Below are positions 1 to 5,191 of a stretch of DNA of 5,191 bases, in pieces; positions within the stretch are counted from its first letter, which is position 1; each line of letters opens with the position of its first letter. The notes under the pieces are model-generated. The model was not told the origin of the DNA. It did not search any database and was given only the letters and a program-made list of their open reading frames with translations. A program made the translations under genes and the position numbers. Source of the stretch: Candidatus Margulisiibacteriota bacterium (GTDB lineage Bacteria > Margulisbacteria > WOR-1 > JAUWWO01); contig JAUWWO010000051.1 in assembly GCA_030616825.1 (NCBI GenBank), forward strand, positions 1-5,191. The letters run 5' to 3'.

Positions 1-1013
1 CAAAAAGATATAACGTGGCAGTTCTTGGAGCAACCGGCATGGTCGGCAGGGAGATGATCAAAGTCCTTGAGCAAAGAGACTTTCCTGTGGAGAGGTTTCT
101 CCCCCTTGCGTCCCAAAGAACTGCAGGACAGAAGATCACTTTCAAAGGCACAGAATATACAGTTGAAGAGGCCAAACCAGAGTCTTTTGAAGGAATCCAG
201 ATAGGACTATTTTCAGCTGGAGCAAAGGTGTCTAAGGTCTTTGCTCCTGAGGCAGTCAAAGCGGGCACAGTGGTCATTGATAACACCAGTCACTTCAGGA
301 TGGACCCTGATGTGCCTTTGATTGTTCCAGAGATAAACGCTCACGCTCTCAAGAAACATAAAGGGATAATAGCCAATCCTAACTGTTCTACTGCTCAACT
401 GGTGCTTGTGCTAAAACCCATCCATGATGCAGCCAGGATAAAAAGGATAGTTGTTGCCACTTATCAGTCCACTTCTGGATGGGGCAAAGAGGCCGTTGAG
501 GAGTTAAAGATTCAGACCGAAGCTCTAATGAAGGGGAAGAAGGCAGAGGTTAAGATATTACCCAAACAGATCGCCTTTAATGTCTTTCCGCAGATAGATG
601 TTTTTCTGGATAACGCCTATACCAAGGAAGAGATGAAAATGGTTGACGAGACTCGAAAAATTCTAGAGGACGACTCTATTGCCATAACTGCAACCTGTGT
701 AAGGGTTCCGGTAATGATAGGGCACTCCGAAGCAGTTAACATAGAAACCGAGAAAAAGATTTCTGCGTCGGAGGTAAGGAAGCTTTTATCCAAATTCCCA
801 ACGCTCAAAGTCATCGATGACCCATCAAAAGGAGTATATCCGACTCCTATAGATTGTGCGGGAATAGATGACACTTTGGTTGGTCGCATTAGAGAAGATA
901 TCTCTATATCCAATGGTATTGATCTGTGGATCGTTTCTGACAACTTGAGACGCGGCGCCGCTACCAACGCGGTGCTTATAGCAGAACGTATGCTAAAAGA
1001 TAAACTGTTGTAA
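1..1013 (+). CDS. asd: Aspartate-semialdehyde dehydrogenase, 5' end cut by window edge
   Basis: Cytoplasmic enzyme that reduces L-aspartyl-4-phosphate to L-aspartate 4-semialdehyde with NADPH, the branch step to lysine (and diaminopimelate), threonine and methionine. The frame is open to the left edge, and residues K-R-Y-N precede the GTG at 15, so that GTG is an internal valine and the true start lies just outside. Counting GTG as residue 1: NADP-binding glycine motif GATGMVG at 5-11; catalytic cysteine C124 in NPNCSTAQ (codon 384-386); substrate-binding and active-site histidine H237 in RVPVMIGHSEA; C-terminal DNLRRGAATNA. About 336 residues in total, normal for the family. It ends in a double stop (TAATAA). 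One oddity is W156 in SGWGKEAVEEL, where SGAG or SGTG is more usual. The next gene is 88 bases away, so it may belong to a separate upstream operon. Identification is firm. Confidence 0.96.
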   Translation, partial: KRYNVAVLGATGMVGREMIKVLEQRDFPVERFLPLASQRTAGQKITFKGTEYTVEEAKPESFEGIQIGLFSAGAKVSKVFAPEAVKAGTVVIDNTSHFRMDPDVPLIVPEINAHALKKHKGIIANPNCSTAQLVLVLKPIHDAARIKRIVVATYQSTSGWGKEAVEELKIQTEALMKGKKAEVKILPKQIAFNVFPQIDVFLDNAYTKEEMKMVDETRKILEDDSIAITATCVRVPVMIGHSEAVNIETEKKISASEVRKLLSKFPTLKVIDDPSKGVYPTPIDCAGIDDTLVGRIREDISISNGIDLWIVSDNLRRGAATNAVLIAERMLKDKLL

Positions 1014-1030
1014 TAAATAATAGATAATAA

Positions 1031-1080
1031 TTTCCGCCAAAGGCGCTTGCCCGCCTATGGAGGGGATGCGCCTCAGGCGC
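1031..1080. repeat. Intergenic GC-rich hairpin cluster with alternative pairings
   Basis: The only GC-rich stretch in an otherwise AT-rich 88-base spacer. AGGCGC (1041-1046) pairs with GCGCCT (1068-1073). Inside that stem, CCCGCC (1050-1055) and GGAGGG (1059-1064) pair around a TAT loop with one G/A mismatch. The central GCGCC (1068-1072) can instead pair with GGCGC at 1076-1080 across a TCA loop, and CGCC (1035-1038) can pair with GGCG (1042-1045). The arms are therefore mutually exclusive. No T-tract follows, so it is not a standard intrinsic terminator. It could be a REP-like repeat, an mRNA 3'-end stabiliser for asd, or chance structure. The rest of the spacer is AT-rich, with no convincing promoter. 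Confidence 0.5.
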
Positions 1081-1101
1081 AAATAAGTTAATAGATTAAA
1101 T

Positions 1102-1767
1102 ATGCAGATGCCGGAAAAGATGAAGATGATCAAGTACTACGAGGACCTGTACGATAAGTACGGTTACGATCATCGTTCCCTTGATTGGAAGGATCCCGCG
1201 GGTCAGAGAATAAGATATTCTGTCCTTTTTTCACTTGTGGAGATGTGTGGAGGGAAAACCGGGTTCTCGATAGCAGATATTGGCAGTGGTCTTGGTCATT
1301 TCCATGGGTATCTAAAAGATCAGGGGCTTTTGGCTAAATTTAAAATCGATTATACGGGCTATGACATCAGTCCCAAGCTTGTTGAGGGTGCATGTAAAAA
1401 GTATCCTGGAGTAAGGTTTGAAGTTAAGGATATCCTTGAAGGTTATTTTACAAACAGGTTTGATTACATATTTTCATGTGGTATCTTTAATATAAGGTTT
1501 TCTAGTGTTGCTCGACACGATGCCTTTGTGAAAGAAATGCTTCTCCGGATGTATGAAAATTGCAATATTGGGACAGCAGTAAGCTTTTTAAGCATAAATG
1601 GAATTTACCATGTCCCAGGGAAAGATCTAGAGGCCGAGAGCATATATTATTATTTTAAACCCGAAGACATAGTCCAGTATGTACGCTCATTTGCGGGAAG
1701 ATTTATCTTGCGGCATGATTATCATCCAGGGGATTTTACAATATATCTTTTTAAGGAGCGAAGATGA
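1102..1767 (+). CDS. Class I SAM-dependent methyltransferase, substrate unknown
   Basis: A 221-residue soluble protein with a Rossmann-type methyltransferase core. Motif I is IADIGSGLGHF at 57-67 (the SAM-binding glycine loop). The acidic residue after strand 2 is D88 in YTGYDIS, a second acidic position is D110 in VKDI, and a motif IV-like FDYIFSCGIFN sits at 120-130. The N-terminal helix region (10-45) and the C-terminal strand region (about 200-218, HDYHPGDFTIYLF) are typical of the fold. The SGIFN-type motif marks a family I recognise only as generic 'class I SAM-dependent methyltransferase'; the substrate cannot be inferred. Start choice is uncertain: ATGs at 1102, 1108, 1120 and 1126 are in frame and none has a clear Shine-Dalgarno site. 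The stop overlaps the channel gene (ATGA), so the two are probably translationally coupled. No membrane segment or signal peptide is visible. Confidence 0.85.
   Translation: MQMPEKMKMIKYYEDLYDKYGYDHRSLDWKDPAGQRIRYSVLFSLVEMCGGKTGFSIADIGSGLGHFHGYLKDQGLLAKFKIDYTGYDISPKLVEGACKKYPGVRFEVKDILEGYFTNRFDYIFSCGIFNIRFSSVARHDAFVKEMLLRMYENCNIGTAVSFLSINGIYHVPGKDLEAESIYYYFKPEDIVQYVRSFAGRFILRHDYHPGDFTIYLFKERR
1753..1758 (+). promoter_or_regulatory. Shine-Dalgarno site for the potassium channel gene
   Basis: AAGGAG lies inside the last codons of the methyltransferase gene, five bases before the ATG at 1764. It supports that start for the channel and, together with the ATGA overlap, coupled translation of the two genes. 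Confidence 0.75.
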
Positions 1768-2759
1768 ATCCATTTAGGAGACTTATCGTTCCCTTTGGGA
1801 TTCTTTTCATCATTATTATTGCTGGAATCCTGGGCTATTCTGTCCTTGAAGGTTTTTCCCTCTTGGAATCAGTTTATATGGTGGTAATAACCTTAAGCAC
1901 TGTGGGGTTTAAGGAGGTAAGGGAGCTTGGTCCGTATGGAAAATTTCTTACGATAGGCATTATAATAATGGGAGTGGGTACGGTCGCATATACTGTTGGT
2001 CAGTTTGTCGAGATTATGGTGGAGGGGCAAATTATCGGATACAGAAGGAGGAAAAGGATGGAAAAGAAAACAAAGGAGTTAAAGAATCACTATATAATCT
2101 GTGGTTTTGGAAGGGTGGGGCATCAGGTGGCAGAAGGCTTCAGGGCTCATAAGGTCCCGTTTGTAGTTATAGATGCAAAGCCAGAAACCACTGAAGAACT
2201 AGAGGACTCAGGGATTCCATATATAATTGGTGATGCTTCCTCTGACGAAGCACTGGAGGGCGCAGGGATAAGACAAGCTAAAGGCCTTGTGGCCGCTAAT
2301 GATTCTGATGTCGCAAATGTATTTGTAACGCTCACGGCCAGGGTGCTCAATCCAAAGCTCTACATCGTGGCCAGGGCAGCGCAGATGGAATCAGAAAAGA
2401 AACTTAAAAAAGCAGGAGCAAACAGGGTCATATCTCCATATTTTATTGCTGGGCAAAGGATGGCTACCATGGCTCTTAAGCCAGTTACCGTAGATTTTAT
2501 TGACACCGTCATGCGAGGAGAGAAATTGGAACATAATATCGAAGAGATCAGGATTGATAAGAGTTCGAAAATTGCTGGGAAGACCATTGGTGGGTCGGAG
2601 ATAAGAACTAAAACAGGAGCGACGGTACTTGCTGTTAAGAGATTTAATGGCACTTTCGAACTTCATCCTTCTGCTGGAACGAAGATTGAGACTGGTGATA
2701 CCCTTGTAGTGGTAGGTACTTCTGCAGAACTACATGAACTTGAGAGCATGATGGAGTAA
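1764..2759 (+). CDS. Two-TM potassium channel with RCK (TrkA_N/TrkA_C) gating domains
   Basis: Inner-membrane ion channel of the MthK-like type, 331 residues. Order: TM1 about 8-27; pore helix and selectivity filter about 33-50; TM2 about 60-84; basic linker RRRKR at 94-98; RCK N-domain about 108-230 with GFGRVG at 114-119, D137 at the end of strand 2 (nucleotide-ribose position) and GDAS at 156-159; TrkA_C domain about 253-331. In this family four subunits form the pore, and a cytoplasmic ring of RCK domains gates it in response to ligands such as Ca2+ or nucleotides; the ligand here is unknown. The filter reads TVGFK (46-50) instead of TVGYG/TVGFG, so classical K+ selectivity is likely but not certain. 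A strong internal ribosome site precedes M99. The start is backed by AAGGAG and the ATGA overlap with the methyltransferase; DUF2148 follows after 12 bases. The domain call is firm, the ion and ligand are inferred. Confidence 0.92.
   Translation: MNPFRRLIVPFGILFIIIIAGILGYSVLEGFSLLESVYMVVITLSTVGFKEVRELGPYGKFLTIGIIIMGVGTVAYTVGQFVEIMVEGQIIGYRRRKRMEKKTKELKNHYIICGFGRVGHQVAEGFRAHKVPFVVIDAKPETTEELEDSGIPYIIGDASSDEALEGAGIRQAKGLVAANDSDVANVFVTLTARVLNPKLYIVARAAQMESEKKLKKAGANRVISPYFIAGQRMATMALKPVTVDFIDTVMRGEKLEHNIEEIRIDKSSKIAGKTIGGSEIRTKTGATVLAVKRFNGTFELHPSAGTKIETGDTLVVVGTSAELHELESMME
2045..2060 (+). promoter_or_regulatory. Putative internal ribosome site and start for a free RCK domain
   Basis: AAGGAGG (2045-2051) stands six bases before an in-frame ATG (2058-2060), which is M99 of the channel, exactly between the TM2 linker and the RCK domain. 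Initiation here would give a soluble protein of about 233 residues containing only the RCK module. MthK is known to make such a product from an internal methionine at the same place in the architecture. Caveat: the motif is also what AGA-AGG-AGG codons for the basic linker spell, so it could be fortuitous. Confidence 0.55.
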
Positions 2760-2771
2760 GGGAGGAGAAAA

Positions 2772-3305
2772 ATGCTTATCAAGGAAGAAGAATTTAATGA
2801 AAAAACTATTGAGGATATTGCAAAGATCATGTGTCTTGCAGCGCGGACTGCCCCGAAAGCTAGAGGGCTTGATTTTATTAGTATCGCTATAGTTAAAGGC
2901 GATACGATAAATACTCTGTCAGAGAAGATGAGAGAGATCGGGGAGAGATCAGGAGCACAGTTTTTCAAGAGAGATGCAGAGAACATTAAACTTTCAAAGG
3001 TGATAGTTCTCCTTGGGACAAAGATCCAGTCTACCGGGGTGAAGGATTGTGACTTTTGTGGATTTGATGGATGTAGCGAGCGAGAGAAGAACTTGCCGGC
3101 AATTTGCGCTTTTAATGCAGGAGATTTAGGCATTGCAATAGGGTCTGCCCTAAACGTGGCAATGGATCACAGGATCGACAATAGACTAATGTTCAGTGTA
3201 GGCAAAGCGGCCATAGAGCTCGGCTTACTCGGAGAGGATATAAAGATAGCTTACGGGATACCACTTACGGCGACCAGCAAGAATCCGTTTTTTGATAGGA
3301 AGTAA
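2772..3305 (+). CDS. DUF2148 four-cysteine ferredoxin-domain protein, function unknown
   Basis: A 177-residue soluble protein matching the DUF2148 family (annotated as 'uncharacterized protein containing a ferredoxin domain'). Four cysteines, C93, C96, C101 and C112, lie in a CxxCxxxxC...C array (CDFCGFDGC, then ICAFNAGDLG), a plausible iron-sulfur or zinc site. The N-terminal part carries AARTAPKARGLD (23-34) and the C-terminal part YGIPLTATSKNPFFDR (161-176), both family signatures. The AAR-x-AP start and the overall helical plan recall the nitroreductase fold, which is only my impression. The start is supported by GGGAGG at 2760-2765, six bases before ATG. It lies 12 bases after the channel gene and is probably cotranscribed with it. 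The biochemical role of the family is not established; a redox or electron-transfer role is an inference from the cysteines alone. Confidence 0.85.
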   Translation: MLIKEEEFNEKTIEDIAKIMCLAARTAPKARGLDFISIAIVKGDTINTLSEKMREIGERSGAQFFKRDAENIKLSKVIVLLGTKIQSTGVKDCDFCGFDGCSEREKNLPAICAFNAGDLGIAIGSALNVAMDHRIDNRLMFSVGKAAIELGLLGEDIKIAYGIPLTATSKNPFFDRK

Positions 3306-3315
3306 GAAACGCGTA

Positions 3316-3338
3316 GGCAAGGATGTCTCATCCTTGCC
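3316..3338. repeat. Perfect 10-bp hairpin (left arm of paired palindrome)
   Basis: GGCAAGGATG (3316-3325) and CATCCTTGCC (3329-3338) are exact inverse complements around a TCT loop. Its apical 13 bases, read on the minus strand, are GGATGAGACATCC, nearly the same as the core of the next hairpin. No T-run follows, so it is not a standard terminator. Confidence 0.85.
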
Positions 3339-3339
3339 A

Positions 3340-3368
3340 GTACCACAGGTTGAGACAACCTGTGGTAC
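3340..3368. repeat. Perfect 13-bp hairpin (right arm of paired palindrome)
   Basis: GTACCACAGGTTG (3340-3352) and CAACCTGTGGTAC (3356-3368) are exact inverse complements around an AGA loop, separated from the left hairpin by one base. The flanks CGCGTA (3310-3315) and TACGCG (3366-3371) are also inverse complements, so the whole block 3310-3371 could alternatively close as one structure with two arms. It ends right at the purine-rich ribosome site of cysE. It is best read as a REP/BIME-like intergenic repeat; effects on mRNA stability or on cysE translation are possible. Confidence 0.85.
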
Positions 3369-3386
3369 GCGAGGAAGGATAGAACC

Positions 3387-4007
3387 ATGTTTGACGATAT
3401 AAAAGCAGTATTTGAAAGAGACCCAGCTGCAGGGAATATCTTTGAAGTTTTGATGTACCAGGGGCTGTGGGCGATATGCATTCACAGAATTGCCCATTTT
3501 CTGTACTGGTTGCGCATCCCTGTAATTCCCAGATTTATTTCTCAGATAAGCCGGCTTCTTACCCAAATTGAGATTCATCCAGGAGCAAAGATCGAAAAGG
3601 GCTTCTTTATAGATCATGGAGCAGGTGTTGTTATAGGCGAGACAAGTGAGATTGGAGAAAATGTAACGCTTTACCAGGGGGTAACGCTTGGTGGTACAGG
3701 CAAACAAAAAGGGAAGCGTCACCCTACAGTTGGAGATAATGTTGTCATAGGTGCCGGGGCTATAATCCTTGGAGCGATTACCATTGGAGACAACTCCCGG
3801 ATTGGCGCTGGAGCTGTGGTTACAAAATCAGTGCCACCTAACTCGACCGTTGTGGGCAATCCTGCAAGGATCGTGCGAATGGAGGGGAAAAAAACAGAGC
3901 CCCTTGCACATGCGGAACTTCCTGATCCAATAGCCAAGGCACTTGAGGAGATGAATCGGAAGATTGCAGCACTCGAAAAAAAGATTAAAGAGAGTTCAAA
4001 ACCCTAA
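3387..4007 (+). CDS. cysE: Serine O-acetyltransferase, short EpsC-type
   Basis: Cytoplasmic enzyme transferring acetyl from acetyl-CoA to L-serine, giving O-acetylserine for cysteine synthesis. 206 residues, shorter than E. coli CysE (273) because the N-terminal helical domain is reduced, as is common in EpsC-type enzymes. A left-handed beta-helix of hexapeptide repeats spans about 60-165. The catalytic H77 lies in [13 protein letters not shown], and E62 in IEIHPGA occupies the place of E. coli D143, a frequent replacement in this subgroup. [17 protein letters not shown] (98-114) is the acetyl-CoA/active-site loop signature. A charged, heptad-like tail (about 180-202) may form a coiled coil. 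The ribosome site AAGGA (3375-3379) stands seven bases before the ATG. The gene overlaps cysS by one base (TAATG), giving a cysE-cysS operon. A paired-hairpin repeat precedes it; no T-box or other riboswitch is visible. Confidence 0.95.
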   Translation: MFDDIKAVFERDPAAGNIFEVLMYQGLWAICIHRIAHFLYWLRIPVIPRFISQISRLLTQIEIHPGAKIEKGFFIDHGAGVVIGETSEIGENVTLYQGVTLGGTGKQKGKRHPTVGDNVVIGAGAIILGAITIGDNSRIGAGAVVTKSVPPNSTVVGNPARIVRMEGKKTEPLAHAELPDPIAKALEEMNRKIAALEKKIKESSKP

Positions 4008-5191
4008 TGCCACTCAGGGTTTATAATACTTTATCAAAACAAATAGAACTCCTTGAGCCTATTAACCCCAAAAAGGTCAATATGTATGTTTGTGGAATCA
4101 CCCCTTATGATGAACCACATCTTGGCCACGCACGAGCTTATATAACCTTTGACGTAATTTTTAGATATCTTAAATACTTGGGGTACGAGGTAACCTACAT
4201 TCAAAATATAACAGATATTGACGACAAAATTATTAAAAGAGCAAATAAACAGAAAAAGACTATTTCTGAGATCTCTTCTAAATATACACAGGAATATTTT
4301 AAGATGATGGATGCCCTGGGGGTAGGGCGTGCGACAAGATATCCGAAAGCTACGGAACACATTGAGGATATGATTGGAATCGTCGGGAAACTTCTTGAGG
4401 GAGGATTTGCTTATGTTATTGATGGTGATGTTTATTTTGAAGTTGCAAAGTTCAAAGAATATGGGAAACTTTCAGGCCGTGATGAAAGGGCAATGATGGC
4501 TGGTGCTCGTGTTGCGGTCGATGAAAGGAAGCGGAATCCGCTAGATTTTGCTCTGTGGAAGGCATCAAAGCCAGGGGAGCCCTCGTGGGACAGCCCATGG
4601 GGGAAGGGGAGGCCTGGGTGGCATATCGAATGTTCCGCAATGGCCACAAAATATCTAGGACAAACTTTCGATATTCATGGTGGAGGACTGGATTTGGTCT
4701 TTCCGCATCACGAGAACGAGATAGCCCAGGCAGAGGCAGCAACAGGCAGGCCTTTTGCAAAATACTGGATACATAATGGATTTGTCACCATCAACAGGGA
4801 GAAAATGTCCAAGTCGCTGGGGAATTTCTTTGCGATAAGAGAGATATTGGATAAGTTTCCTCCCCATGTTGTGAGATTATTTTTGTTATCAACGCATTAC
4901 AGAAGTCCAGTTAATTACAGCGATGAGGATATAAAGGCGGTCGCAAATAAATATATGACGCTTCAGGAAGGAATGGATTCCATTTATACCTATGCTAATG
5001 CTGATATAAATGTTAAAGACAAGAAAGATTATAAAAAAGAGATTGAGGGATATAAGGATAAATTTATTAAAGCCATGGATAGTGATTTTAATACAGCAGA
5101 GGCAATTGGGGTGATTTTTGAATTGATCTCGTTTGCCTATTTGTTAATTAAAAAAAGAGTTGATAAAAAGAACGTTGTTTTGATTAAACCC
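4007..5191 (+). CDS. cysS: Cysteinyl-tRNA synthetase, 3' end cut by window edge
   Basis: Class I aminoacyl-tRNA synthetase that activates cysteine with ATP and charges tRNA-Cys. The frame stays open for 395 codons to the window end. The four zinc ligands match the E. coli positions almost exactly: C29 (MYVCGIT), C209 (HIECSAM), H234 and E238 (FPHHENE). The HIGH-like motif is HLGH at 38-41, TDIDDK is at 69-74, and KMSKS at 266-270 (codons 4802-4816). After the catalytic core comes the helical part with SDFNTAEAIGVIFEL, a CysS DALR-region signature; the last part of the usual 460-480 residues is missing. The ATG overlaps the cysE stop, and the only upstream purine run, AAAGAGAG (3987-3994), is distant, so translation probably depends on coupling. 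The CGITPYD form resembles the related mycothiol ligase MshC, but the DFNT region favours CysS. Confidence 0.95.
   Translation, partial: MPLRVYNTLSKQIELLEPINPKKVNMYVCGITPYDEPHLGHARAYITFDVIFRYLKYLGYEVTYIQNITDIDDKIIKRANKQKKTISEISSKYTQEYFKMMDALGVGRATRYPKATEHIEDMIGIVGKLLEGGFAYVIDGDVYFEVAKFKEYGKLSGRDERAMMAGARVAVDERKRNPLDFALWKASKPGEPSWDSPWGKGRPGWHIECSAMATKYLGQTFDIHGGGLDLVFPHHENEIAQAEAATGRPFAKYWIHNGFVTINREKMSKSLGNFFAIREILDKFPPHVVRLFLLSTHYRSPVNYSDEDIKAVANKYMTLQEGMDSIYTYANADINVKDKKDYKKEIEGYKDKFIKAMDSDFNTAEAIGVIFELISFAYLLIKKRVDKKNVVLIKP

Noticed and set aside
15..17. GTG at 15 as the start of asd.
   Set aside because: The frame is open upstream (K-R-Y-N), the first beta strand of the NADP fold would be clipped, and there is no ribosome site in the 14 bases available.
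1066..1086. Tiny ORF (ATG CGC CTC AGG CGC AAA TAA) behind GGAGGGG, a possible leader peptide.
   Set aside because: The purine run is only about two bases from the ATG, too close for good initiation, and the bases are explained by the hairpin arms.
2663..3133. 156-residue minus-strand open frame, rich in Ser and Leu.
   Set aside because: It is antisense to the channel end and the DUF2148 gene, with low-complexity composition typical of a shadow frame.
3316..3368. Two adjacent palindromes considered as a minimal CRISPR array or as intrinsic terminators.
   Set aside because: There are no direct repeats with spacers, and no T-tract follows either hairpin on the + strand.
3358..3374. TGTGGTACGCGAGG looks like the T-box consensus AGGGTGGNACCGCG, tempting because cysE-cysS operons are classic T-box targets.
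   Set aside because: One C is missing, the sequence is fully explained by the 13-bp palindrome, and the 81-base spacer has no room for Stem I with a cysteine specifier, nor a terminator.
3225..3722. 165-residue open frame on the minus strand across the DUF2148-cysE junction.
   Set aside because: It lies antisense to two well-supported genes, shows no recognisable motif, and has no ribosome site I can see.
4555..4776. 73-residue + strand frame within cysS.
   Set aside because: It is out of frame with cysS, whose zinc ligands and KMSKS run uninterrupted through the region.
4007..5191. MshC (mycothiol cysteine ligase) instead of CysS.
   Set aside because: The SDFNT signature after KMSKS and the coupling to cysE fit CysS better.

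Overview
The window is a compact, fully co-directional (+ strand) bacterial segment with five protein genes in full or nearly so and a sixth running off the right edge. By eye the base composition is moderately AT-rich (GC in the mid-40s). The ATGA and TAATG junctions, purine-rich Shine-Dalgarno sites and bacterial-type CysE/CysS proteins point to a bacterium. Nothing fixes the phylum. The mix of a short EpsC-type CysE, a DUF2148 protein, a two-TM RCK potassium channel and palindromic intergenic repeats would suit an uncultured anaerobe-like lineage (for example Omnitrophota or Nitrospirota relatives), but this is a weak inference.

Layout: (1) 1-1013, aspartate-semialdehyde dehydrogenase (asd), lacking only its first few codons; (2) 1014-1101, a short AT-rich/GC-rich spacer with competing hairpins; (3) 1102-1767, an orphan class I SAM-dependent methyltransferase; (4) 1764-2759, a two-TM potassium channel with a cytoplasmic RCK (TrkA_N/TrkA_C) module, overlapping the methyltransferase by ATGA; (5) 2772-3305, a DUF2148 four-cysteine 'ferredoxin domain' protein, 12 bases downstream; (6) 3306-3386, a spacer almost filled by two perfect hairpins; (7) 3387-4007, serine O-acetyltransferase (cysE); (8) 4007-5191, cysteinyl-tRNA synthetase (cysS), overlapping cysE by one base and open at the window end.

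Functionally, asd feeds the aspartate family (Lys, Thr, Met), while cysE-cysS couples cysteine supply to its charging onto tRNA. The middle block (methyltransferase, K+ channel, DUF2148) is packed like one operon but has no obvious shared pathway. The most interesting signals are: a strong Shine-Dalgarno inside the channel gene placed to make a free RCK domain, as known for MthK; a lysine in the channel's selectivity filter in place of the usual second glycine; and the paired hairpins before cysE, whose cores match in opposite orientation with pair-preserving base changes. I see no phage, CRISPR, insertion sequence or defence system.
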